Virus record (IMG/VR): IMGVR_UViG_3300024430_000008 | Coordinates: 1 to 27,792 of that record | DNA length: 27,792 nucleotides | Origin: a virus | Direction: 5' to 3' (one strand) | In this document: positions 1-5,664 of the stretch, piece after piece | Position numbering within the stretch: position 1 is the stretch's first letter | Layout: each line of letters starts with the position of its first letter | Position numbers and translations under genes: made by a program | The notes under the pieces: generated by a model | Told to the model about the DNA's origin: nothing | What the model saw: the letters and a program-made list of their open reading frames with translations, nothing else | Database searches by the model: none

Positions 1-84
1 GGCCCGGGCGGCGGCCCGGGCGGCGGCCCAGGCGTCGGCCCAGGCGGCGTCCCAGGCGGCGGCCCAGGCGGCGGCCCCGGCGGC
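1..84. repeat. 12-bp tandem repeat, seven units
   Basis: Seven contiguous degenerate 12-bp units resembling GGCCCAGGCGGC run from the left edge and probably continue beyond it. They lie within the Ala/Trp-repeat gene, keep its frame, and encode its four-residue repeat. Units differ at one or two positions, mainly the base that switches Trp (TGG) to Arg (CGG) or Gly (GGG). Confidence 0.85.
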
Positions 85-516
85 GGCCGCCTTCGACTGC
101 GCAGCCCGGACCACAGGGCCGGCCGCAGCGCAGGCGGCCAGGTCGGCGATCCGCCGCAGCCCCCGAAGCTCCGCCGCCACCTCGGCCAGCTCCGGCCGCA
201 GATCCAGCCACGCCGGCGTCCAGGTACGGACCAGCCAGTCCAACGCCAGGTAGCCGCGCGCCTCGTCCCGGCCGTCTCTGGCGGTGCCGGGCAGCAGCGG
301 GATAAACCGCTTCAGCTCCTGCCGCCGGTCGTCCCCGAACCGGTCGTTGAGGAATATCCCGAAGTCCGCGAGGACGCGGGAAACACACTCGGGATGGTCG
401 GTGAACGGCTCTCCCGCGAACAGGGCCGTGGCTTCCAGCAGGCAGGCGCCTTCCGCTGGATTGCCATGAGCGCCCTTGTCCAGGTGGAGGGTGGTCAGGT
501 CGAGAGGTGTGGTCAC
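1..516 (-). CDS. Ala/Trp-repeat protein, 3' end beyond left edge
   Basis: A leftward frame is open from a GTG at 516 to the first base, so at least 172 residues are present and the C-terminus is missing. The N-terminal ~115 residues look globular (starting MTTPLDLTTLHLDKGAHG, with LDWLVRTWTPAWLDL further on). The part nearest the edge is a tandem array with a four-residue period: four Ala-Ala-Trp-Ala/Asp units, then Ala-Ala-Arg-Ala units. This would place Trp or Arg on one helix face at i, i+4. GGAG lies about 9 bases before the GTG, and the start overlaps the previous stop by 4 bases (GTGA). I recall similar Ala/Trp-repeat hypothetical proteins in actinobacteria and their phages, without assigned function. 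No enzyme motif is visible. Confidence 0.8.
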   Translation of the reverse strand, partial: MTTPLDLTTLHLDKGAHGNPAEGACLLEATALFAGEPFTDHPECVSRVLADFGIFLNDRFGDDRRQELKRFIPLLPGTARDGRDEARGYLALDWLVRTWTPAWLDLRPELAEVAAELRGLRRIADLAACAAAGPVVRAAQSKAAAAGAAAWAAAWDAAWADAWAAARAAARA

Positions 517-656
517 GTCTGGTCTCCGGGGTCGTCGGTGAAGACGTCGAATGGGTTGGGTGTGCGGGTGAGGGCGCGGCGCACCCCGTACGCGTAGGCG
601 GCGAGGACGGTGAGGGTGGCGACGACGACGGCGTAACCCCACCCAGCCGCGCTCAC
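513..656 (-). CDS. Small single-pass membrane protein
   Basis: This 47-residue frame starts at GTG 656 and overlaps its upstream neighbour's stop and its downstream neighbour's start by 4 bases each. Residues ~5-23 are a hydrophobic segment (AGWGYAVVVATLTVLAAYAYG) followed by basic residues (VRRALTRT) and an acidic tail. That suggests one transmembrane helix with a short cytoplasmic tail. I do not recognise a family. Support for its reality is the exact fit into the chain of 4-base overlaps; function is unknown. Confidence 0.7.
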   Translation of the reverse strand: MSAAGWGYAVVVATLTVLAAYAYGVRRALTRTPNPFDVFTDDPGDQT

Positions 657-856
657 GAGGCGTCCTCGGCGCGGTCTGCGGCGACGAGGAGTTGGGTGGC
701 TAGCCGCCTCGCTTCGGCCGGGGACATGACTGCGTGAACTAAGGGCTCGCGTTTGAGCCAGGTGGCTATGCCGTAGAGGTCGACGCCGCCGGTGCGTTTG
801 CCACGCTCGTCGAGCTCGGTCTGTGCCCGGACCCCGCGGAGGGTCATGGCGGTCAC
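653..856 (-). CDS. Small phage protein, unknown function
   Basis: A 67-residue frame beginning at GTG 856 (alternative ATG 847). It contains GVDLYGIATWLKREPLVHAVMSPAEARRLATQLLVAADRAEDA, which looks like two amphipathic helices. GTG 856 is preferred because it overlaps the upstream stop by 4 bases, as at every other junction of this operon. No domain is recognised; it resembles the short helical proteins of actinophage early operons. Confidence 0.65.
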   Translation of the reverse strand: MTAMTLRGVRAQTELDERGKRTGGVDLYGIATWLKREPLVHAVMSPAEARRLATQLLVAADRAEDAS

Positions 857-1158
857 GTCGGGTCCTCGTCTCGGTTGGCGCGGGCCGCGTCGTAGCCCGC
901 TTGGAACGCCTGCTCCCGCACGTCCCTGGCGGCGCGGGCCCGGAGGAACCGAACGACCGGTCCCGATCCTTCGGTGAGGTACGCCCACTCCGTGGCGGCG
1001 TCGGCCAGAGCCTCGGCGCGCACCTCGCGGATCAACGCGACGATGCGGTCGACTTCGGCGCGGCCGGAGTCGGTGAGCTGGTCGTAGGCGGGCGGCGTAG
1101 CCTGCCGGGGGCGCAACGCGGCCAGGGCGAGGGCACGATCCGCGGCCAGGCCGGTCAC
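853..1158 (-). CDS. Hypothetical early-operon protein
   Basis: A 101-residue, alanine- and arginine-rich, mostly helical protein. A TTG at 1173 is an in-frame alternative, but GTG 1158 overlaps the upstream stop by 4 bases and is preferred. The sequence includes DQLTDSGRAEVDRIVALIREVRAEALADAATEWAYL and FQAGYDAARANRDEDPT. No catalytic motif or membrane segment is seen. The family is not recognised. Confidence 0.65.
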   Translation of the reverse strand: MTGLAADRALALAALRPRQATPPAYDQLTDSGRAEVDRIVALIREVRAEALADAATEWAYLTEGSGPVVRFLRARAARDVREQAFQAGYDAARANRDEDPT

Positions 1159-1325
1159 CGGTCGGCCCGCCAAACGGCGTGGACGATCGGCCCGTCATAG
1201 ACGTCGATGACCTTGCCGTCCTCCACGTCACCCTCATCGAACAAGCGGCGGGCATCGTCCTCGTCCTCGGCATCGATCTCGTAGTCGAAGACGTACTCGA
1301 CTCGGACCCGGAAGCGGGCGGTCAT
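1155..1325 (-). CDS. Small acidic protein
   Basis: A 56-residue frame from ATG 1325 to TGA 1155, with 4-base overlaps at both ends. It starts with an alternating strand-like segment (ARFRVRVEYVFDYEIDA), then a very acidic stretch (EDEDDARRLFDEGDVEDG), then strand-like KVIDVYDGPIVHAVW. The pattern suggests a small beta-rich fold. Function is unknown. It is too compact to confirm except by its place in the overlap chain. Confidence 0.7.
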   Translation of the reverse strand: MTARFRVRVEYVFDYEIDAEDEDDARRLFDEGDVEDGKVIDVYDGPIVHAVWRADR

Positions 1326-1534
1326 GCCGGTCCCCAGATGAGGGCGCGGACGCGGCGACGCAGACGACGCGGCAACCGCACCGGCGGGGCCTCGTCCGGG
1401 CGCGGCGGCCGGTCAGCGAAGGTGACCGCCAACGGGATGAACGTCGTCTCCGCGGCGGCGAACCGGGCCGCCGACATGTTGAGATCGGTGGTGTCGGTGG
1501 CGGTCGACGACCAGCCGAGGAGGTCGGCGGTCAC
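1322..1534 (-). CDS. Small hypothetical protein
   Basis: A 70-residue frame starting at GTG 1534, which overlaps the upstream TGA by 4 bases. The frame is open further upstream, but the earlier candidate start at 1594 would lie deep inside the upstream gene. The N-terminal half is neutral and the C-terminal half is proline- and arginine-rich (RPPRPDEAPPVRLPRRLRRR), so the protein is basic and may bind nucleic acid or membrane surface. No family recognised. Confidence 0.6.
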   Translation of the reverse strand: MTADLLGWSSTATDTTDLNMSAARFAAAETTFIPLAVTFADRPPRPDEAPPVRLPRRLRRRVRALIWGPA

Positions 1535-1764
1535 GCGTTCACCGCCCGACCGGCCGTCGCCGCGCACCACCACGCGAGGGGTCCCAAGCTGCACGGGCCG
1601 TGCGTCGCCTCGTCGGCCGGCATGTGGTCCGTGCCGGACAGCGCCTCCGCCTCACACACCTCCGGGTGTGGATGACAGCCGGCGGCGTGCGCGGCGGCCG
1701 GGGCGGCGGTGAGGGCCGCGGTGAGGACCGCGGTGGCGGCGAACCTTCGGAAGGTGGCGCGCAT
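1531..1764 (-). CDS. Small secreted protein with four cysteines
   Basis: A 77-residue protein starting at ATG 1764, with AAAGGA well placed upstream. Residues 1-~27 form a classic Sec signal peptide: a basic start (MRATFRRF), a hydrophobic Ala/Leu core, and a likely cleavage after AHA or HAA. The mature part of about 50 residues has four cysteines (GCHPHPEVC and PCSLGPLAWWC), compatible with two disulfides. It is the first gene of the left operon after a double-hairpin region. A secreted protein in an early operon could be a conversion factor or act at the cell surface; that role is inference. No family recognised. Confidence 0.7.
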   Translation of the reverse strand: MRATFRRFAATAVLTAALTAAPAAAHAAGCHPHPEVCEAEALSGTDHMPADEATHGPCSLGPLAWWCAATAGRAVNA

Positions 1765-1785
1765 GGCTAGGGTTCCTTTCGTCTG

Positions 1786-1821
1786 CGGCGGCCCGTTCTC
1801 TTGCTGGGGGAGGGGCCGCCG
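1786..1821 (-). terminator. Hairpin upstream of the left operon
   Basis: Inverted repeat with 9-bp perfect arms (CGGCGGCCC at 1786-1794, GGGCCGCCG at 1813-1821) and an 18-base loop. It lies between the HTH gene and the secreted-protein gene, directly 3' of the hairpin at 1843-1886 on the minus strand. There is no T-run. It could be a second terminator or an attenuator element. Confidence 0.45.
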
Positions 1822-1842
1822 TGGGCGTTGTTGCGGGGGGAA

Positions 1843-1886
1843 GCCCGGCCGGGGTTCGCACGGGGACACGGAGGCCCCGGCCGGGC
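1843..1886 (-). terminator. Strong hairpin 2 bases after the HTH gene stop
   Basis: Perfect 12-bp inverted repeat (GCCCGGCCGGGG at 1843-1854, CCCCGGCCGGGC at 1875-1886) with a 20-base loop. It begins two bases after the TAG of the leftward HTH gene, and minus-strand TTCCCC follows. It is a likely terminator or attenuator separating that gene from the left operon. Confidence 0.65.
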
Positions 1887-1888
1887 AT

Positions 1889-2089
1889 CTAGGCGGCCGA
1901 CATGCGGCGGGCCAGTTCCGCTTCGATCAGGTCGCGGCGAAACAGGTAGGTGCCGGTGGGACCGTCCATCCGTCCGTCGACGGGAAGTCGCCCGTCGCGT
2001 GCCAGTTGGTTGATCCATGCGGGCGTGACGCCGAACAGGCGGGCGACCTGGGCGGTGGTGAGGACTTCGTCCCCGTCGTCGTTGCGCAC
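1889..2089 (-). CDS. Excisionase/MerR-like HTH DNA-binding protein
   Basis: A 66-residue protein from GTG 2089. Its core, LTTAQVARLFGVTPAWINQLARDGRLPV followed by TYLFRRDLIEAELARR, is the helix-turn-helix plus wing pattern of the HTH_17/excisionase (MerR-like) superfamily. Such proteins act as recombination directionality factors or as early transcription regulators. It is transcribed divergently from the XRE repressor across a palindrome-rich control region, and integrase lies just beyond, which fits either Xis or a Cro-like/early activator role. TAACTT sits exactly 6 bases before the GTG, the leaderless promoter layout common in actinobacteria. The C-terminus ends in Ser-Ala-Ala. Confidence 0.8.
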   Translation of the reverse strand: MRNDDGDEVLTTAQVARLFGVTPAWINQLARDGRLPVDGRMDGPTGTYLFRRDLIEAELARRMSAA

Positions 2090-2204
2090 ACCTGCAAGTT
2101 AGCAAGTACTTGCAGTCACTCGCCAGAGTGAACCCGCGTGTCGCGCAGAAGTTCCTCAGCTTGCAGGCTTGCAAGTGCCGGGCCGCACGGGTGACACTCG
2201 CCCA
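2090..2204. promoter_or_regulatory. Divergent control region with operators and two promoters
   Basis: This 115-base region lies between the HTH gene and the XRE gene. It contains a perfect 12-bp palindrome GCAAGTACTTGC at 2102-2113, flanked by TGCAAGT at 2093-2099, and CTTGCAAG at 2168-2175. TCACTC/GAGTGA forms a second inverted repeat at 2116-2131. Leftward, TAACTT (2096-2101) sits 6 bases before GTG 2089. Rightward, TTGCAA (2169-2174), an 18-base spacer and GACACT (2193-2198) end 6 bases before ATG 2205. Half-sites overlap the leftward -10 and the rightward -35, so one DNA-binding protein could control both promoters. Promoter calls are inference from spacing and similarity. Confidence 0.65.
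2102..2113. promoter_or_regulatory. Perfect 12-bp palindrome, probable operator
   Basis: GCAAGTACTTGC is a perfect palindrome immediately upstream of the leftward -10 candidate. The half-site GCAAGT also occurs at 2094-2099 and 2171-2176. It is the best candidate binding site for the neighbouring XRE protein. Confidence 0.6.
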
Positions 2205-2540
2205 ATGAGTTCACTGACAGTGATCGAGCCCGGAGGCCGACGCCCCACCTTCGACACCCTTGAGGAGCGGTTGTGGTGGGCGCGAGCGTCCGTCGGTATC
2301 ACGCAACAGGAGCTGGCCGACGCCCTCGGCATCAGCAAGCGGACGGTGTCCAACTACGAGGCCGGCGACCAGCGTCCGAAGCTGAACCGCCTGCTCCTGT
2401 GGGCGAAGGCGACCGATGTGGACGCCGTCTGGCTGGCCGGAGACGACTACGGCGACCCCGGTGTTACCACCCAGGACAGCGCTCCCGTTTCCCGACGATC
2501 ACTGAGTTGTTTACCTGTTACCGGCCTACGGGCTGCGTGA
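2205..2540 (+). CDS. XRE-family repressor-like regulator
   Basis: A 111-residue protein with one Cro/CI-type HTH at residues ~20-60: LEERLWWARASVGITQQELADALGISKRTVSNYEAGDQRPKLNRLLLWAKA. The ATG at 2205 is preferred over an in-frame TTG at 2169, because it sits 6 bases after a -10-like GACACT and the TTG region is part of the operator/-35. There is no peptidase or dimerisation domain as in lambda CI; the last ~35 residues look unstructured and end GLRAA. It is coupled to integrase by a 4-base overlap, so repressor and integrase are likely co-expressed. By position this is the immunity repressor, which is inference; it could instead be a small control protein of the integrase operon. Confidence 0.8.
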   Translation: MSSLTVIEPGGRRPTFDTLEERLWWARASVGITQQELADALGISKRTVSNYEAGDQRPKLNRLLLWAKATDVDAVWLAGDDYGDPGVTTQDSAPVSRRSLSCLPVTGLRAA

Positions 2541-3487
2541 ACGTGACCATTGCCACGGTTACCGAGAGCGACCAACCCACCTCGGACCCTGGTTCCGGAA
2601 CCCTGGGTTGTCGTACCACTACCACCGTGGGGACACAGCTCGACACCGACGTGGTGAACTTCCTCTTTTGGTGTCGGGACATCCGGGGTCTGAGCCCAGC
2701 CACGATCCGCCTGCGTCGCACTGTGCTCGAGCGGCTGTCGGACACCGTCCATGTGCCGCTGCGGTTCGCCGAACCCATCCACCTCCAGCACTGGCAGCAG
2801 ATGGTGTTGCCGGGGAAGGCTGCGGAGACGCGCCGTTCGTACGTCAACGCCGTGGCCGCGTTCTACACGTGGCTGGTGCGGCAGCGGATCATCACGGAGA
2901 ACCCGGCGACGGCGTTGGACCGGCCACGGACGAAGAAGGGCCTGCCGCGGCCGATCGGTGAGGATGATCTGGCGCGGGCCATCAGCGAGGCGGGGCCGAA
3001 GCTGCGGGCGATGATCGTCCTCACCGCGTACGCGGGGTGCAGAGCGATGGAGGTAGCCGGCCTGCGCTGGTCGGATGTGCGGCAGGAGGCGGCCGGCGGC
3101 TGGTCCCTGTTCATCCAGGGCAAGGGCCGCAAGGAACGCCTGGTGCCCGTCGGGGACTACGTCATCGAGACGATCCGCGCCTACTCGTGGGGACGCCGGG
3201 GGCCGGTGTTCATCGGCCGCGACGGCCGGCAGATCACCCCGAACGCGGTGTCGCAGGCGATCAATTACCACTATCAGCGGCTGCGGATCGACGCGACGGC
3301 CCACTCGGGGCGGCACCGGTACATCTCGGTGGGGGTGGAGGAGTTGGGGGATGTGGTGTTGATGCAGCACATGGCGGGGCATGAGTCGTTGCAGACAACG
3401 CAGGTGTATGCGGCGTTTTCGCGGTCGAAGGCGGCGAAGCTGGTGCAGGCGTTGGATGACCGGGCGCACCGGGGCGGTCAGGGTTGA
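2537..3487 (+). CDS. int: Tyrosine recombinase, phage integrase
   Basis: A 316-residue site-specific recombinase that would integrate and excise the phage genome. The N-terminal SAM-like core-binding domain begins near LDTDVVNFLFWCRDIRGLSPATIR. The catalytic residues are all present: Arg169 (GCRAMEVAGLRW), Lys in GKGRKERLVPV, His256 and Arg259 (HSGRH), His282 (GHESLQTTQVY) and the nucleophile Tyr291. GTG 2537 overlaps the repressor stop by 4 bases. However, the first ~30 residues are Thr/Ser-rich and not integrase-like, and that DNA is full of inverted repeats. GTG 2627 (286 residues) is a serious alternative start, leaving 2541-2626 as a possible regulatory or attachment segment. A strong hairpin follows the stop. 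Confidence 0.93.
   Translation: MNVTIATVTESDQPTSDPGSGTLGCRTTTTVGTQLDTDVVNFLFWCRDIRGLSPATIRLRRTVLERLSDTVHVPLRFAEPIHLQHWQQMVLPGKAAETRRSYVNAVAAFYTWLVRQRIITENPATALDRPRTKKGLPRPIGEDDLARAISEAGPKLRAMIVLTAYAGCRAMEVAGLRWSDVRQEAAGGWSLFIQGKGRKERLVPVGDYVIETIRAYSWGRRGPVFIGRDGRQITPNAVSQAINYHYQRLRIDATAHSGRHRYISVGVEELGDVVLMQHMAGHESLQTTQVYAAFSRSKAAKLVQALDDRAHRGGQG
2573..2610. repeat. Nested inverted repeats before or within the int 5' end
   Basis: CAACCCA (2573-2579) pairs with TGGGTTG (2604-2610), enclosing the perfect palindrome GGTTCCGGAACC (2591-2602). The hexamer GTTACC occurs at 2463-2468, 2517-2522 and 2558-2563, with GTTTACC at 2509-2515. Such dense repeats next to an integrase suggest recombinase or regulator binding sites; which of these is unknown. 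Confidence 0.5.
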
Positions 3488-3516
3488 CCGCTAGTTTGGC
3501 GGGCACAACGGGATCA

Positions 3517-3566
3517 GCCCCGTCCTCCGGGGGAAGGCGCTCACGCGTCCGGAGGGCGGGGCTTTC
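3517..3566. terminator. Integrase terminator
   Basis: 14-bp arms at 3517-3530 and 3549-3562 (one G:T pair), an 18-base loop, then TTT on the plus strand. It lies between the converging ends of integrase and the 3580-3780 gene, so it may stop transcription from both sides. Confidence 0.75.
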
Positions 3567-3579
3567 CACTGCGCCGGGG

Positions 3580-3780
3580 TCACGGGCGCCACTGCTCGTC
3601 GAGGATGACGCGTTCGATATCGGCGGCGCGGATCATCGCAGCGAACTGATTGGGAATGCCGGCGGCGGCCCAGGCGTGGCGGATGCGGTCGCGCTCAGTG
3701 TCGGACGTGGCCGGGTCACGGAAGACGCGGACCGACTCCCGCAGACCGGCGGGAGTGGTGAGGTCCATGACCGCGCTCAC
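3580..3780 (-). CDS. Hypothetical protein, last gene of the middle operon
   Basis: A 66-residue helical protein (TTPAGLRESVRVFRDPATSDTERDRIRHAWAAAGIPNQFAAMIRAADIERVIL). GTG 3780 overlaps the upstream TGA by 4 bases; ATG 3768 is an alternative. No motif is recognised. It ends just before the shared terminator at 3517-3566. Confidence 0.65.
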   Translation of the reverse strand: MSAVMDLTTPAGLRESVRVFRDPATSDTERDRIRHAWAAAGIPNQFAAMIRAADIERVILDEQWRP

Positions 3781-4100
3781 GAGACAGCCCACTCGTCGCG
3801 GAAGTCGGGGTGGTCGGCGTACGGGAGGGCTAGGAGTTGCATGACGGTCACCCATCCGCACTCGGTCACGATGCGCCGCTTGGCGTCGCATTCCGCCAAG
3901 ACACGGGCGGGGTCCCACCGGGCGAAGTGCTCGCCCCAGGTCCCGCCGAGATAGCCGCGCACCTCGTCAGGGATCCGCTCCACGGAAACGGGCGACAGGG
4001 CCCGGTCGCCCCACGGGTGCCGCTCGTCCTCTCGCATGACAACCCGCGCCGCCGCCTCATCGTCGGCGATGCGGGCCAGCAGGAACTCGGCGAGCGTCAC
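3777..4100 (-). CDS. DUF6221 family protein
   Basis: A 107-residue protein that I recognise as DUF6221, common in Streptomyces and its phages. Family features seen are an N-terminal LAEFLLARIADDEAAAR, a central HFARWDPARVLAECDAKRRIV, and the C-terminal LALPYADHPDFRDEW. Family function is unknown. It starts at GTG 4100, overlapping the upstream stop by 4 bases. As an actinophage marker it supports the host assignment. Confidence 0.88.
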   Translation of the reverse strand: MTLAEFLLARIADDEAAARVVMREDERHPWGDRALSPVSVERIPDEVRGYLGGTWGEHFARWDPARVLAECDAKRRIVTECGWVTVMQLLALPYADHPDFRDEWAVS

Positions 4101-4279
4101 TCGGGGTGCGCCCAGTTCTCGTGTGCTAGTACGTCACCGACGGCCGCGCCGCAGCGGTCGCACACCCACAGTGGACCATCACCGGGCTGCCAGCGGCGAT
4201 AGGGGCCGAAGTTCTCCAACCGGTGACGCCGCTCATCGTCGAGCACGATCCGTGCTTCCACCTGCTCGCGGTCGCTCAC
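4097..4279 (-). CDS. Small zinc-finger-like protein
   Basis: A 60-residue protein from GTG 4279. Its C-terminal half holds WVCDRCGAAVGDVLAHENWAHPE, a Cys-x2-Cys pair followed by two histidines, compatible with a single zinc-binding knuckle. The N-terminus is charged (DREQVEARIVLDDERRHRLENF). Nucleic-acid or protein binding is plausible but not shown. Both ends overlap neighbours by 4 bases. Confidence 0.72.
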   Translation of the reverse strand: MSDREQVEARIVLDDERRHRLENFGPYRRWQPGDGPLWVCDRCGAAVGDVLAHENWAHPE

Positions 4280-4524
4280 CGGGTCACCGTAGCGAGCGCG
4301 GCGTACTCGCCGAGAGTGACGCCCAGGCAGCCGCAGTCGTCGGCCTCGTCGTGGTGGTAGCCGATGCACCGGTCGTCGGGGCAGCCACACGCGTCGCCGC
4401 GCCACACGCCGTCGGGGAACCAGTGGCGGACGTAGCCGGCGACGGTCACCGGCGCACCGTGGGACGTGATGGTGTCGCGGGCGTGGCGGGACAGGTTGCC
4501 GTAGCGGACGCGGGCGGCGGTCAT
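4276..4524 (-). CDS. Cys/His-rich small protein
   Basis: An 82-residue protein from ATG 4524. The centre is dense in potential metal ligands: ACGCPDDRCIGYHHDEADDCGCLG contains five cysteines and two histidines, plus upstream histidines (RHWF, SRHARD). A structural zinc site is likely. No family is recognised. It overlaps both neighbours by 4 bases. Confidence 0.72.
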   Translation of the reverse strand: MTAARVRYGNLSRHARDTITSHGAPVTVAGYVRHWFPDGVWRGDACGCPDDRCIGYHHDEADDCGCLGVTLGEYAALATVTR

Positions 4525-5201
4525 CGGGCGGTCTCCTCGGTCATGGTCCCCAGCATCTCGCGGCCGAGGTCGGTGACGACGTGCGCGCCGTAGCCCATGC
4601 GCTGCCGGCCATCGACCGCGACGAGGCCCTGCCGCTTGGCCCGCGACAGCGCGCCGCTGGCCTGACCGTGGTGCCAACCGGTCTCGTGCTCCAGCTCGCG
4701 ACAGGTCAACCCCCGGTCCTCCTGGGCGGCAGTGCGGGCGACGACCTCGAGAACGCGGGACATGCCCTGGTAGGGGTCGGCCTCGGGCTGGCCGGTTTCC
4801 ATTTGGAAAGCCGCGTCGCCCTTGGTGGCCCGCGTGTGGCCGCCCTCCAGGGCCACGAGATCGCGGTGAACGGAGCCGAGGCTGCTGTTGGTGGCGGCCA
4901 CCATCTCGGGGATGTTCGCGCCCTCGGCCTTGAGTGCCGCGACCCGCTGGCGGCGGGCTGCGGTCTTGAGCTTGAGCATGCGGAACTCGGGGATCTCGGC
5001 GGCGCACAGCGCCTCCCACGACTCGTAGCCCAGCGCCTCCCATGCGCGGCCGGTGTAGGCGCGGACGAGGAGGTCGTCGGACAGGGCGAGGCAGTCGCGG
5101 AGTTCCCCGATGAGCTTCCGCGCGCCGGCTTCGGTGAGCAGCGACGGGGCGCACTCCTCGGACACGACCAGCGCGGCCGACTTGGCCTCGGTGAGCCTCA
5201 T
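4521..5201 (-). CDS. DNA-binding protein with HTH and winged helix
   Basis: A 226-residue protein, the largest of this operon. Residues ~47-75 (VRAYTGRAWEALGYESWEALCAAE) match a motif found in actinobacterial phage and plasmid DNA-binding proteins. Residues ~96-116 (NIPEMVAATNSSLGSVHRDLVAL) look like a ParB-type HTH. Residues ~150-215 look like a winged-helix domain (LTCRELEHETGWHHGQASGALSRAKRQGLVAVDG...YGAHVVTDLGREM). It may act in replication initiation, partition or transcription control; sequence alone does not decide. ATG 5201 overlaps the upstream stop by 4 bases. Confidence 0.78.
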   Translation of the reverse strand: MRLTEAKSAALVVSEECAPSLLTEAGARKLIGELRDCLALSDDLLVRAYTGRAWEALGYESWEALCAAEIPEFRMLKLKTAARRQRVAALKAEGANIPEMVAATNSSLGSVHRDLVALEGGHTRATKGDAAFQMETGQPEADPYQGMSRVLEVVARTAAQEDRGLTCRELEHETGWHHGQASGALSRAKRQGLVAVDGRQRMGYGAHVVTDLGREMLGTMTEETAR

Positions 5202-5407
5202 CGGGTCGCCTTCCAGGTGCGGGCGTTGCGGGTCATCGACACGCCTGCCATGTCGGTCAGGCCGAACGCTTGCAGTGCCCGCAGAATGTCGCGGACACGG
5301 GCCGTCGAAATGCCGGTGTCCTCGGCGACCTCGGCCACGGTGAGCGGCATGCCGGCAGCCTTGAGGGCTGCGTACACCCGCTGCTGTCGGTCGGTCAGCG
5401 CGGTCAT
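5198..5407 (-). CDS. Small winged-helix protein
   Basis: A 69-residue protein from ATG 5407: RQQRVYAALKAAGMPLTVAEVAEDTGISTARVRDILRALQAFGLTDMAG...RTWKATR. This is a MarR/ArsR-like winged HTH with the recognition helix around STARVRDILRAL. It is probably a DNA-binding accessory of the neighbouring larger HTH protein or a regulator; the target is unknown. Confidence 0.8.
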   Translation of the reverse strand: MTALTDRQQRVYAALKAAGMPLTVAEVAEDTGISTARVRDILRALQAFGLTDMAGVSMTRNARTWKATR

Positions 5408-5664
5408 CGGGTGGCCTCTTTCCGAAGGCGGCGGGCGACGGCGTCGAGCGCGCCGGCCGCGGTCTGGTCGAGTTCGGATGTGTGTCGGCCGCGGGCGTCG
5501 GCCTCGTCCTGGACGATGCGGGCGGCGTGGGCGACGCCTTCGGCGCGGGCATCGGCGATGGCCTGCGCAATGCGCGCAACATGCGACTTGCCCCGATAAC
5601 CGGGCGGGAAGCCGAGGATCTTGAGCACCGTTTCACGGTCAGCGTCGGTCGGCTGCGCGGTCAC
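5404..5664 (-). CDS. Hypothetical helical protein
   Basis: An 86-residue protein from GTG 5664, which overlaps the upstream stop by 4 bases. It is alanine-, arginine- and glutamate-rich and predicted largely helical (HVARIAQAIADARAEGVAHAARIVQDEADARGRH). Low-complexity helices of this kind may form a coiled coil. No family recognised. Confidence 0.7.
   Translation of the reverse strand: MTAQPTDADRETVLKILGFPPGYRGKSHVARIAQAIADARAEGVAHAARIVQDEADARGRHTSELDQTAAGALDAVARRLRKEATR

Noticed and set aside
1-84. Tandem repeat as a CRISPR array or origin iterons
   Set aside because: Units are only 12 bp, contiguous without spacers, and keep the reading frame of a protein repeat.
2440-2700. tRNA-like attP core next to integrase
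   Set aside because: No stretch with a convincing T-arm and acceptor stem was found on either strand by eye; only inverted repeats are reported.
2447-3469. Long leftward frame of 340 codons antisense to integrase
   Set aside because: It mirrors the integrase gene, is extremely Arg/Pro/His-rich with no recognisable domain, and arises from codon bias in high-GC DNA.
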